A stretch of 64,000 bases of DNA from Pseudomonas libanensis (GTDB lineage Bacteria > Pseudomonadota > Gammaproteobacteria > Pseudomonadales > Pseudomonadaceae). The stretch lies in the NCBI RefSeq assembly GCF_001439685.1, contig NZ_JYLH01000008.1, positions 124,001-188,000 of the forward strand, read 5' to 3'. Numbering within the stretch: position 1 is the first letter of the stretch; each line of letters begins with the position of its first letter. This document shows positions 27,104 through 35,091 of this stretch, piece by piece. Made by a program: the position numbers and the translations under genes. A model generated the notes under the pieces. It worked only from the letters and a program-made list of their open reading frames with translations. It ran no database searches and was not told where the DNA came from.

Positions 27104-27550
27104 ATGCCGTCCATCGTGCTGGTGCTCAACGGCCCCAACCTCAACCTGCTCGGCACCCGCGAGCCCGCCACTTATGGTCACGAGACCCTGGCCGATATCG
27201 CTGCCCTGTGTGGCCGCAGCGCAGACAAGCTCGGGCTGAAAATCGAGTTTCGCCAGACCAACCATGAGGGCGAACTGCTCGACTGGATCCACGGCGCCCG
27301 CGCCCGCTGCGCCGGTATCGTGATCAACCCGGCAGCCTGGACCCACACCTCGGTCGCGATCCGCGATGCACTGGTGGCAAGTGAACTGCCAGTGATCGAA
27401 GTGCATTTATCCAACGTGCATGCCCGCGAGGCGTTTCGTCATCACTCGTTTGTATCCCCTATCGCCCAGGCGGTGCTGGCCGGGTTTGGCAGCCACGGCT
27501 ACCACCTGGCCCTGGAGCATTTCAGCCATACGCTGAAGGGATGCGCTTGA
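27104..27550 (+). CDS. aroQ: Type II 3-dehydroquinate dehydratase
   Basis: Reversible dehydration of 3-dehydroquinate to 3-dehydroshikimate; 148 residues, the normal dodecameric type II size. Motifs: [19 protein letters not shown] (catalytic Tyr after the GTREP motif), [55 protein letters not shown] with the catalytic His. The ATG at 27104 follows TGGAGA; the in-frame open region before it is intergenic. Because it overlaps a quinate/shikimate dehydrogenase and sits beside quiC1, this copy is probably the catabolic one, not the housekeeping aroQ that lies with accB/accC in Pseudomonas. Confidence 0.94.
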   Translation: MPSIVLVLNGPNLNLLGTREPATYGHETLADIAALCGRSADKLGLKIEFRQTNHEGELLDWIHGARARCAGIVINPAAWTHTSVAIRDALVASELPVIEVHLSNVHAREAFRHHSFVSPIAQAVLAGFGSHGYHLALEHFSHTLKGCA

Positions 27551-28404
27551 TGAAACCACGCATTCTCGCCGGCCTGATCGGCGCCGGTATCCAGGCCTCC
27601 CGCACCCCGGCCTTGCATGAAGAGGAAGGCGACGCCCAGGGCTTGCGCTATCTGTATCGACTGATTGACCTTGAGCCGCTGCACTTGGACCTCAACGCCC
27701 TGCCCGATCTGCTGCGGGCCGCCGAGTTGATGCACTTCAACGGGCTGAACATCACCTACCCGTGCAAGCAGGCGATCCTGCCGTTGCTCGATGACTTATC
27801 CGACGAGGCCAGAGGCATTGGTGCAGTCAACACGGTGGTGTTCAAGCACGGTAAACGGATCGGCCACAACACCGACTGCCTGGGGTTCGCTGAAGGGTTT
27901 CGCCGCAATTTGCATGACGTCGCCCGTCGGCACGTGGTGCAGATGGGTGCCGGCGGCGCAGGGGCGGCGGTGAGCCATGCGCTGCTGGCAGAAGGCGTTG
28001 AGCGCCTGAGCATTTTCGACGTGGACGCCTCCCGCGCCCGCGACCTTGTGGATAACCTTGCGCAGCGTTTCGGCCCCGGTCGCGCCCAGGTCGGCACTCA
28101 TCTGGAAAATGCGATGGCCGAGGCCGATGGGTTAGTGAATACCACGCCGATGGGCATGACCAAGCTGCCCGGAACACCGGTGCCAGCTGCGTTGTTGCGT
28201 ACAGAATTGTGGGTGGCTGAGATCGTATATTTCCCACTGGAAACCGAGCTGCTGCGCGATGCCCGCGCCTTGGGCTGCCGTACCCTGGATGGCGGCAATA
28301 TGGCGGTGTTTCAGGCGGTGAAGGCGTTTGAGTTATTCAGCGGCCAAGTGCCGGATGTGCAACGCATGCTGGCGCACTTCCAGAGCATGAACACCTCACT
28401 GTAG
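27550..28404 (+). CDS. Quinate/shikimate dehydrogenase, AroE-like (catabolic type)
   Basis: NAD(P)-dependent oxidoreductase of 284 residues that interconverts quinate and 3-dehydroquinate and/or shikimate and 3-dehydroshikimate. The substrate domain has GAGIQASRTPALHEEEGDAQ and FNGLNITYPCKQAILP, with the catalytic lysine in YPCK and aspartate in HNTDCLGF. The Rossmann domain has VQMGAGGAGAAVSHAL. The ASRTPALHEEEG form of the substrate loop is that of the catabolic RifI2/quinate-shikimate group rather than biosynthetic AroE (SxSPxxHN), which fits the surrounding catabolic genes. I prefer the ATG at 27550, which overlaps the aroQ stop (TGATG) with AAGGG eight bases upstream. Preferred cofactor is not evident. 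Confidence 0.88.
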   Translation: MKPRILAGLIGAGIQASRTPALHEEEGDAQGLRYLYRLIDLEPLHLDLNALPDLLRAAELMHFNGLNITYPCKQAILPLLDDLSDEARGIGAVNTVVFKHGKRIGHNTDCLGFAEGFRRNLHDVARRHVVQMGAGGAGAAVSHALLAEGVERLSIFDVDASRARDLVDNLAQRFGPGRAQVGTHLENAMAEADGLVNTTPMGMTKLPGTPVPAALLRTELWVAEIVYFPLETELLRDARALGCRTLDGGNMAVFQAVKAFELFSGQVPDVQRMLAHFQSMNTSL

Positions 28405-28418
28405 AAACTGGAGCAAAG

Positions 28419-28445
28419 TGTGGGAGGGGCGGTGCCCCTCCCACA
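28419..28445. terminator. GTGGGAG-type hairpin between convergent genes
   Basis: Perfect stem TGTGGGAGGGGC/GCCCCTCCCACA around a three-base loop, between the dehydrogenase and the convergent TetR gene. It is a single REP-like palindrome of the GGGGC type and probably also acts as a transcription end for one or both genes. Confidence 0.6.
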
Positions 28446-28479
28446 TTGACTGCATGTCTACCTTGAAAGTTGTGTGTTT

Positions 28480-29145
28480 TCAGGCCTGCAAGTAGCGCAA
28501 CACCGACTCGCAAATCATCTCCCGATGCCGCTGCTTGATCGCCTCATCCGACAGTTCTATCTGGAAAATCTCACTGAAGGTATGCCGGTTGGACACTCGG
28601 TAGAAGCTGAACGAATTGATCAGCAGGTGCACGTCCAACGGCTCTAGCCCTTCGCGAAACAACCCCAATTCGGCGCCACGGCGCAAGGTCTCACCCAACC
28701 CCTCAAGAATCTTGCTGTTCATCGCCTTGATGGTGTCGGTGCGTTTGACGTACTCGGCGTTGTGGATATTTTCGATGCTGACGATGCGCACGAAATCCAC
28801 GTTCTGGTCGTGGTGATCAAACGTGAACTCCACCAGCCGGCGAATCGCCTCACGCGGCTCCAGGGCGGTGAGGTTCATGCGGGTCTCGGTGTTGCGGATA
28901 TCACCGTAGAGCTTCTCCAGCACCTCGACGTACAACTGCTCCTTGCTGCCGAAGTAGTAATAGATCATGCGCTTGGAGGTGTGGATGCGCTCGGCGATGG
29001 CATCCACGCGGGCACCGGCCAGGCCCTGCTGAACAAACTCGACAATGGCTTCCTGGAGAATATTCTCGCGGGTCTTTTCCGGGTTGTTCTTACGACTCTT
29101 ACGCGGTGCGTCTGACACCGCGGGAAGATCGGGACTCGAGGTCAT
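28480..29145 (-). CDS. TetR-family regulator of the quinate cluster
   Basis: A 221-residue repressor-type protein. The N-terminal helix-turn-helix (about 27-75) reads ENILQEAIVEFVQQGLAGAR, VDAIAERIHTSKRMIYYYFG, SKEQLYVEVLEKLY. The C-terminal ligand domain (DHHDQNVDFVRIVSIENIHN) resembles the TetR_C group found beside aromatic and quinate catabolic genes, and its gene lies 77 bases downstream of quiC1 on the same strand. It is likely to respond to quinate, shikimate or a pathway intermediate; this is inference from position. A candidate operator is at 31195-31208. The ATG at 29143-29145 has only weak GAGCG upstream. Confidence 0.82.
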   Translation of the reverse strand: MTSSPDLPAVSDAPRKSRKNNPEKTRENILQEAIVEFVQQGLAGARVDAIAERIHTSKRMIYYYFGSKEQLYVEVLEKLYGDIRNTETRMNLTALEPREAIRRLVEFTFDHHDQNVDFVRIVSIENIHNAEYVKRTDTIKAMNSKILEGLGETLRRGAELGLFREGLEPLDVHLLINSFSFYRVSNRHTFSEIFQIELSDEAIKQRHREMICESVLRYLQA

Positions 29146-29222
29146 GGGGCGCTCACAGCCATTGTTGTGCAGGCGCTGATTATGGGCCGCGGCGCTCCCC
29201 GAAGGAAGCACCGTACGGGCGG

Positions 29223-31124
29223 TTATAAACGCGCCTGGCGCACCGCACCGCTGCGTGCCTTGGCCATCGCGGCCAAACGCACGGCCACGTTGGCTGCGCC
29301 ATAGCCGGCATAGCCGTTCTTGCGCTGGATGATCTCGAAGAAAAACCGCCCTTCGAACGGCTCGGTGTACACATGAAACAACTCACCGCCCAGGGTGTCG
29401 CGATCGTACAGCACGTTGTAGTACGCCAACTCGCTGAGAAACTCATCGTCAAAATCGAAGCGTGCTGCCAAGTCGTCGTAATAGTTGAGCGGAATATCCA
29501 GCAACGGCACCCCGGCCTCCTTCGCCCGACGCACCTCGGCGAAAATATCCGCGCAATCGAAGGCAATGTGATGCACCCCCGAACCCCGATAGCTTGAGAG
29601 TGCGTGGGAAATCGCGGTGTTGCGGTTTTCGGAAATATTCAACGGCAGGCGGATCGAGCTGCAACGGCTGCGCAACGCACGGCTTTTCACCAGGCCGTAG
29701 GGGTCGGGCAACACCACTTCGTCATCGGCTTCGAAATCCAGCAGGCTCTTGTAGAACAGCACCCAACTGTCGAGGCTGTCGGCCGGCAAAGCCATGGCCA
29801 TATGGTCGATGCGCAGCAGGCCGCCGCTGGCGACAGAGGCCGGTTGCAGGTTGAAATCAGTGTCGTAGAGCCCGCCTTCACTGGGGTCGACCAGGTAAAT
29901 CAGGCTGCCATCCGGCGCACGTACTGCGGCTAATTCCAGCTCGTTGGGGCCGACCAGGCCGCGATACGGCTGCCCCTTGAAGGCCACCGCCCGCTCCAGG
30001 GCCTTGGCGCTGTCTTTGACCCGAATCGCCGTGGCACACAAGGAAGGGCCATGGGCCTCGAAAAAATTGTGGGCAAAAGAATAAGGCTCGCAGTTGAGGA
30101 TCAGGTTGATGTCGCCTTGGCGCAGCAGGCTCACATGCTTGGAGCGATGCTGACCGGCCTTGGCGAAACCCAAACGCTGCAGCCAATGGGTGAGCTTGGC
30201 GCCAAGGCTTTCATCCACGGCAAACTCCAGGAATTCGATGCCGTCGTATTCACTGGCCGCCGGGGTTTCAAACAGGATGTCGACGGGCTGGGTGGGCTGC
30301 TCCTCGGCCAGGCGCTGGCGGGTTTTCTCTTCCAGATACAACAGCGAACGCAAGCCATCTGCCGCATTCGCACGGGTCGGCGCGGCGCGAAAGCCGTCGT
30401 TGAAAATCTCCAGGGACAATGGCCCGGTGTAGCCGCTCTGGATAATCGGTGCCAGAAAACCGGCCAGGTCAAACTCACCCTGGCCCGGGAAGCAACGGAA
30501 ATGCCGGCTCCACTCCAGCACATCCATGGCCAGGATCGGCGCGTCAGCCATTTGCACAAAAAAGATCTTGTCGCCCGGGATCTGGGCGATGCCGCTCGGG
30601 TCGCCCTTGAGCGACAGCGTGTGAAAACTATCGAGCAGCACACCAAGGCTCGGGTGGTCGACCTGGCGCACCAGGTTCCACACCTGCTGCCAGGTGTTCA
30701 CATGCTTGCCCCAGGCCAACGCTTCATAACCGATGCGCAGGCCACGCTTGCCGGCATGTTCGGCCAGCAGGCCCAGGTCATCGAGTAAAATATTTTCGTC
30801 GCCCACACAATCGGCCGATGCATTGCTGCACACCAACACCAGGTCGGTGCCCAGTTCATGCATCAGGTCAAACTTGCGCTCGGCGCGTTCCAGGTTGCGG
30901 GCCAGGCGGTCGCGGCGGCAACCTTCGAAGTCGCGAAACGGCTGGAACAGGGTGATGGCGATGCCCAGGTCAGCGCACATCTGCCTAACTTCCCGGGGGC
31001 TGCCGTCGTAATACAACAAGTCGTTCTCGAAGATTTCCACCCCATCAAACCCGGCGGCGGCAATGGCTTCGAGCTTTTCCGGCAAGGTGCCGCTCAACGA
31101 AACAGTGGCAATGGAACGCTGCAT
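29223..31124 (-). CDS. quiC1: 3-dehydroshikimate dehydratase QuiC1 (fused to HPPD-like domain)
   Basis: Converts 3-dehydroshikimate to protocatechuate. The 633-residue protein is a fusion: an AP-endonuclease-2/xylose-isomerase TIM-barrel domain (about 1-280) and a 4-hydroxyphenylpyruvate-dioxygenase-like glyoxalase domain (about 290-633). Automatic pipelines often call it sugar phosphate isomerase/4-hydroxyphenylpyruvate dioxygenase; Pseudomonas QuiC1 has this layout and the dehydratase activity is in the TIM-barrel half. Metal-site residues are in IGYEALAWGKHV, GVLLDSFHTLSL and LSLEIFNDGFR. The C-terminal half keeps the HPPD-type GVHHIAFDCADIF and FFEIIQRKNGYAGYG. The ATG at 31122-31124 has GGGAG upstream. 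It is divergent from the MFS gene and lies just upstream of the TetR gene. Confidence 0.92.
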   Translation of the reverse strand: MQRSIATVSLSGTLPEKLEAIAAAGFDGVEIFENDLLYYDGSPREVRQMCADLGIAITLFQPFRDFEGCRRDRLARNLERAERKFDLMHELGTDLVLVCSNASADCVGDENILLDDLGLLAEHAGKRGLRIGYEALAWGKHVNTWQQVWNLVRQVDHPSLGVLLDSFHTLSLKGDPSGIAQIPGDKIFFVQMADAPILAMDVLEWSRHFRCFPGQGEFDLAGFLAPIIQSGYTGPLSLEIFNDGFRAAPTRANAADGLRSLLYLEEKTRQRLAEEQPTQPVDILFETPAASEYDGIEFLEFAVDESLGAKLTHWLQRLGFAKAGQHRSKHVSLLRQGDINLILNCEPYSFAHNFFEAHGPSLCATAIRVKDSAKALERAVAFKGQPYRGLVGPNELELAAVRAPDGSLIYLVDPSEGGLYDTDFNLQPASVASGGLLRIDHMAMALPADSLDSWVLFYKSLLDFEADDEVVLPDPYGLVKSRALRSRCSSIRLPLNISENRNTAISHALSSYRGSGVHHIAFDCADIFAEVRRAKEAGVPLLDIPLNYYDDLAARFDFDDEFLSELAYYNVLYDRDTLGGELFHVYTEPFEGRFFFEIIQRKNGYAGYGAANVAVRLAAMAKARSGAVRQARL

Positions 31125-31194
31125 GGATGACTCCCGGCGATTATTGTTTGTGGCAAATTATTCGCCCCCAGGCTACACGCAGCAATTAAAATGT

Positions 31195-31208
31195 ACGAAC
31201 CGGTTAGT
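31195..31208. promoter_or_regulatory. Candidate operator between quiC1 and the MFS gene
   Basis: ACGAACCGGTTAGT is an inverted repeat with one mismatch (perfect core AACCGGTT), in the 224-base divergent quiC1-MFS gap. It is a likely site for the TetR regulator of the cluster; ACGAACCGGTTxGT-like dyads are typical of TetR/AcrR binding sites. No binding evidence. Confidence 0.5.
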
Positions 31209-31348
31209 TTTTGGTGCGATTATCGAACACTATGCCCCTTTGGCGAATTGACGACTTTTTAACCACTGCGCACCATCGACCAGGCAATTCGTTCAAGTAA
31301 CAAGACCCAGAACACACCATAAAAATTTCAAAAAACGGGTACGACCTC

Positions 31349-32683
31349 ATGCCTCTGCAAAACCCAACCCTGGCCGCGCGCCCGGGCAACCCGCACGCCG
31401 GCATCGGCGACAAGATCCGCGGCGCCCTGGCCGTGGGTAAAACGCGCTGGGGCATGCTGGCCCTGGTGTTCTTCGCTACCACTCTGAACTACATCGACCG
31501 CGCCGCCCTCGGCGTCATGCAGCCGATCCTCGCCAAGGAAATGAGCTGGACGGCGATGGACTACGCCAACATCAACTTCTGGTTCCAGGTCGGCTACGCC
31601 ATCGGCTTTGTACTGCAAGGCCGATTGATCGACCGGGTCGGCGTCAAGCGCGTGTTCTTCTGCGCCGTGCTGTTGTGGAGCCTGGCCACCGGCGCCCACG
31701 GCCTGGCCACCTCGGCGGTGGGCTTTATGGTCTGCCGGTTTATCCTCGGGCTGACCGAAGCCGCCAACTACCCGGCCTGCGTCAAGACCACCCGGCTGTG
31801 GTTCCCCGCCGGCGAGCGTGCGGTCGCCACCGGTATCTTCAACGCCGGCACCAACGTCGGCGCGATGATGACGCCAATGCTGCTGCCGCTGATCCTGCAC
31901 GTGTGGGGCTGGCAGGCAGCGTTCCTGTGCATGTCGGCACTCGGCGGCATCTGGCTGTTGTTCTGGGGGCTGAAGTACTACAACCCGGAAGACCATCCCA
32001 CCGTTAAACAATCCGAACTGGACTACGTGCAACAGCAAGTCGAGCCGGAACAACCCCGCGTGCCATTCAGCCGCATCCTGCGCATGCGCGGCACCTGGGC
32101 CTTCGCCCTCGCCTATTCGCTGACCGCACCGGTGTTCTGGTTCTACCTGTATTGGCTGCCGCCGTTCTTGAACCAGCAATACAACCTGGGCATCAACGTG
32201 ACGCAGATGGGCATTCCGCTGATCATCATTTACCTGACAGCCGACTTCGGCAGCGTGGGGGGCGGGATTCTGTCGTCGTTCCTGATCGGCCGCGGGATGA
32301 ACTCAATCAAGGCGCGGCTCTTGTCGATGCTGCTGTTCGCCTGCTGCATCGTCGGTGTGATCATGGCGGCCGGTTCCAGCCAGCTGTGGGTCGCGGTGTT
32401 TGCCATCTCCCTGGCCATCGGCGCGCACCAGGCCTGGACCGCCAACATCTGGAGCCTGGTGATGGACTACACGCCCAAGCACATGATGAGCACGGTGTTC
32501 GGTTTCGGCGGGATGTGCGCGGCCATTGGCGGCATGTTCATGACCCAGATCGTCGGTCATATCCTCACGGTGACCAATAACAACTACACCGTGCTGTTCA
32601 CCCTGATCCCGGCGATGTACTTCATCGCGCTGGTATGGATGTACTTCATGGCGCCGCGCAAGATTCCGACGATAAACGTCTAA
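31349..32683 (+). CDS. MFS importer, likely for quinate/shikimate
   Basis: Twelve-helix major facilitator of the anion:cation symporter group, 444 residues. Features: TTLNYIDRAALGVMQPILAK, the DRAA(L/I) motif of that group; GRLIDRVGVKRVFF; FILGLTEAANYPACVKTTRL then WFPAGERAVATGIFNAG, which is the group's signature. The family transports organic acids such as glucarate, galactonate, phthalate and hexuronates. Placement opposite quiC1 makes quinate, shikimate or 3-dehydroshikimate the likely substrate; protocatechuate is an alternative. The ATG lies 224 bases from the quiC1 start. No strong ribosome binding site is seen (ACGGGTACGACCTC). Confidence 0.85.
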   Translation: MPLQNPTLAARPGNPHAGIGDKIRGALAVGKTRWGMLALVFFATTLNYIDRAALGVMQPILAKEMSWTAMDYANINFWFQVGYAIGFVLQGRLIDRVGVKRVFFCAVLLWSLATGAHGLATSAVGFMVCRFILGLTEAANYPACVKTTRLWFPAGERAVATGIFNAGTNVGAMMTPMLLPLILHVWGWQAAFLCMSALGGIWLLFWGLKYYNPEDHPTVKQSELDYVQQQVEPEQPRVPFSRILRMRGTWAFALAYSLTAPVFWFYLYWLPPFLNQQYNLGINVTQMGIPLIIIYLTADFGSVGGGILSSFLIGRGMNSIKARLLSMLLFACCIVGVIMAAGSSQLWVAVFAISLAIGAHQAWTANIWSLVMDYTPKHMMSTVFGFGGMCAAIGGMFMTQIVGHILTVTNNNYTVLFTLIPAMYFIALVWMYFMAPRKIPTINV

Positions 32684-33562
32684 TCAACGCCGCCGCTGCT
32701 GCCAGGCAGCGGCCAACCCGCTCATGCAGATCACCCCGATGCCGACCACCGTGGTTGTATCGGGGGTATGACTGAACACCAGCCAGCCCAACAACCCCGC
32801 GAACACGATCTGGCAATAACCGAACGGCGCCAGCAAGGCCGGCGCCGCGAAGCGGAACGCCTGGGTGAGCATCAGGTGCGCGGTCATCCCGCAGGTCCCC
32901 AGCGCCAGCATCAATACAGCGTGCCACAGGCTCGGCACCTGCCAGAAGAACGGCACCATGGCGCTCATCACCAAGGTATTGCACAACCCGGCGAAGAAGT
33001 TGCTGGTGGTGGGCGTATCGAACTTACTGAGGATGCGCGTAAGCAGTTGGTAGAAGCAGAAGAACGTCGCCGAACACAAGGGCAACAGTACCGCCGGCGT
33101 GAACAGTTCGCCGCCGGGATGAATGATCACCAGCACCCCGATAAAGCCGCAAATCACCGCCAGCCATTGACCGCGTGTGACGTGCTCACCCAGCAGCGGC
33201 ACCGACAGCGCCGTCACCAGGATCGGCGCGAGAAAGTTAACCGCCGTGGCTTCGGCCAACGGGATGTAATGCAGCGCCGCGGTGAAAAACAAGCTGGTGC
33301 CCAACAGGCACAAGGCGCGCACCACCTGCATGCCCGGCCGCTTGCTGCGCAGCACGCGCAAGCCCGATTGCGGCAGGAAGATCCCGGCCATCAGCAAGGT
33401 GTGCACCAGATAGCGCGCCCACACCACCATCACGATGGGGTAGAACCCGGCCAGGTATTTGGACAAAGCGTCATGGCTGGAGAACAGGAACGTCGCCAGC
33501 ACAATCAGCAGAATACCTTTGAAAGGATGGTTGACGCCGGAAAGCGGGGTACTGACAGTCAT
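32684..33562 (-). CDS. EamA/DMT-family transporter
   Basis: Ten-helix drug/metabolite exporter of 292 residues made of two EamA repeats. It begins MTVSTPLSGVNHPFKGILLI and VLATFLFSSHDALSKYLAGF; the second repeat begins near residue 150 (GELFTPAVLLPLCSATFFCF). The sequence end is LAAAWQQRRR. The ATG at 33560-33562 is family-like and has AGAG upstream; the longer frame upstream is not supported. The gene is convergent with the MFS gene and ends next to its stop. Substrate unknown; family members export amino acids, nucleosides and small metabolites. Confidence 0.85.
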   Translation of the reverse strand: MTVSTPLSGVNHPFKGILLIVLATFLFSSHDALSKYLAGFYPIVMVVWARYLVHTLLMAGIFLPQSGLRVLRSKRPGMQVVRALCLLGTSLFFTAALHYIPLAEATAVNFLAPILVTALSVPLLGEHVTRGQWLAVICGFIGVLVIIHPGGELFTPAVLLPLCSATFFCFYQLLTRILSKFDTPTTSNFFAGLCNTLVMSAMVPFFWQVPSLWHAVLMLALGTCGMTAHLMLTQAFRFAAPALLAPFGYCQIVFAGLLGWLVFSHTPDTTTVVGIGVICMSGLAAAWQQRRR

Positions 33563-33747
33563 GGAATTCTCTTGCGTGGCGAGTTCAACGCGGTAGCACT
33601 CAACCGAGTAATCTAGCAGCCGGGCATGGGTCTGCCCCAAGAGCATAACCAAACAGTGGGCGAACAGCGCACTAAATCACCGCAATCGAGTCCAACCCTG
33701 CACGCTCGCCCCGGCGTTGCACACTTTTTAATCAAGGCCTTGCCGCT

Positions 33748-34158
33748 ATGAAAAAAATCTTCTTTGTTCTGTCTGCTGTCGCCCTGCTTACCGCCTGCGA
33801 TAAAGCCAAGGAAGCGCCCAAACCTGCGCCACCCTCTGTACAGGCGACCCTGGTGCCGGAAACGCCCCCGACCGATCAATGGGTCGGCAAGTGGATCGGC
33901 GTCGAAGGCTTGAACCTGACCATTGCCAAGGACGACAGCGTTGGCCGCGGTCACTACCTGCTCACCATGCAATACGGCCTCGATGCCGATGCCTCCGGCA
34001 CCTTCAAAGGTGAAGCCGCCGAAGACGGCATCGCCTTCACCCGCCCCGACGGCCCACACCTGTTGCGCGCCGGCGACGGTGCCGCCACCGGCCTGAAATG
34101 GCTGGCGGATAAAAAAGACTGCCTGATCGTCGCCACCGGCGAAGGCTATTGCCGTTAA
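33748..34158 (+). CDS. Small lipoprotein of unknown function
   Basis: A 136-residue protein with a lipoprotein signal (MKKIFFVLSAVALLTACDKA; lipobox LTAC, Cys 17). Asp at +2 after the cysteine would favour inner-membrane retention if the E. coli rule holds. A Pro-rich linker (KEAPKPAPPSVQATLVPETP) precedes a compact domain with WVGKWIGVEGLNLTI and ends KKDCLIVATGEGYCR; two further cysteines near the end could pair. The domain resembles small lipocalin-like lipoproteins found in Pseudomonas, but I cannot name a family. It precedes the metallopeptidase by 45 bases in the same direction. Confidence 0.82.
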   Translation: MKKIFFVLSAVALLTACDKAKEAPKPAPPSVQATLVPETPPTDQWVGKWIGVEGLNLTIAKDDSVGRGHYLLTMQYGLDADASGTFKGEAAEDGIAFTRPDGPHLLRAGDGAATGLKWLADKKDCLIVATGEGYCR

Positions 34159-34203
34159 TACCGACCATAATCACTCACGGTTAGCACACAGAGGATTGCT
34201 CCC

Positions 34204-35091
34204 ATGCTATGGAAAAAAGGCCGACGCAGCGACAACGTGGTGGATGCCCGCGATGACAGTGGTGGTGGCGGTGGCGGCATGCGCTTTGGCGGCGGCAAGG
34301 GCCTGAGCCTGACGGCGATCGTGTTGATCGTGGGCATTGGCTGGTTGACCGGCCAGGACCCGATGCAGATCCTCGGCCAGTTGAGCGGCCAGATGGAGCA
34401 GGCACCGTCGGTCAGCACCCAGCCACGCCAAGCGCCGCCGGCCAACGACCAGCAGGCCGATTTCGTACGCGCCGTGCTGGGCGACACCGAAGACACCTGG
34501 GGCCAGGTGTTCCAGGAAAACGGCCTGGCCTACAAGAACCCGAAGCTGATCCTGTTCCGTGCCCGGGTGAACTCGGCCTGTGGCGGCGCCACCTCCGCCA
34601 GCGGCCCGTTCTATTGCCCGGCTGACCAACAGGTGTACCTGGACCTGGATTTCTTCCGGGAAATGTCCCAGCGCTTCCAGGCATCCGGCGAATTCGCCCA
34701 GGCTTATGTGATCGCCCACGAAGTCGGGCACCACGTGCAAACGCTGTTGGGCATCTCGTCCAAGATCCAGGCGGCGCGCCAGCAGGGCCGGCAGATGGAA
34801 GGCGATGGCGGCCTGTTGGTACGCCAGGAACTGCAAGCCGACTGCTTTGCGGGGGTATGGGCCAACCGCGCACAGAAACGCCTGAACTGGCTGGAACCGG
34901 GCGATATCGAAGCGGCACTGAACGCGGCCAACGCCATTGGCGATGACCGTTTGCAGCAACAGGGCCAAGGGCGCGTGGTGCCGGACTCGTTTACCCACGG
35001 CACCTCGGCCCAGCGCGTGCGCTGGTTCAAGACCGGCTTTGCCCAGGGCCAGATCACTCAATGCGATACCTTCGCGGCCAAGAGTCTCTAA
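34204..35091 (+). CDS. Neutral zinc metallopeptidase, YpfJ/KPN_02809 family
   Basis: A 295-residue membrane-anchored protein of the YpfJ family. It has a short basic cytoplasmic N-terminus with a Gly-rich stretch (DSGGGGGGMRFGGGKG), one transmembrane helix (LSLTAIVLIVGIGWL, about 38-53), then an extracytoplasmic domain. The zinc-site motif is AHEVGHHVQTLLG at about residue 178 (HExxH) with the downstream ELQADCFAGVWA likely giving the third ligand. The C-terminal GTSAQRVRWFKTGFAQG is conserved in the family. Peptidase activity is inferred from the motif. The ATG is preceded by AGAGG. The next gene starts at the base after its stop codon. Confidence 0.9.
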   Translation: MLWKKGRRSDNVVDARDDSGGGGGGMRFGGGKGLSLTAIVLIVGIGWLTGQDPMQILGQLSGQMEQAPSVSTQPRQAPPANDQQADFVRAVLGDTEDTWGQVFQENGLAYKNPKLILFRARVNSACGGATSASGPFYCPADQQVYLDLDFFREMSQRFQASGEFAQAYVIAHEVGHHVQTLLGISSKIQAARQQGRQMEGDGGLLVRQELQADCFAGVWANRAQKRLNWLEPGDIEAALNAANAIGDDRLQQQGQGRVVPDSFTHGTSAQRVRWFKTGFAQGQITQCDTFAAKSL

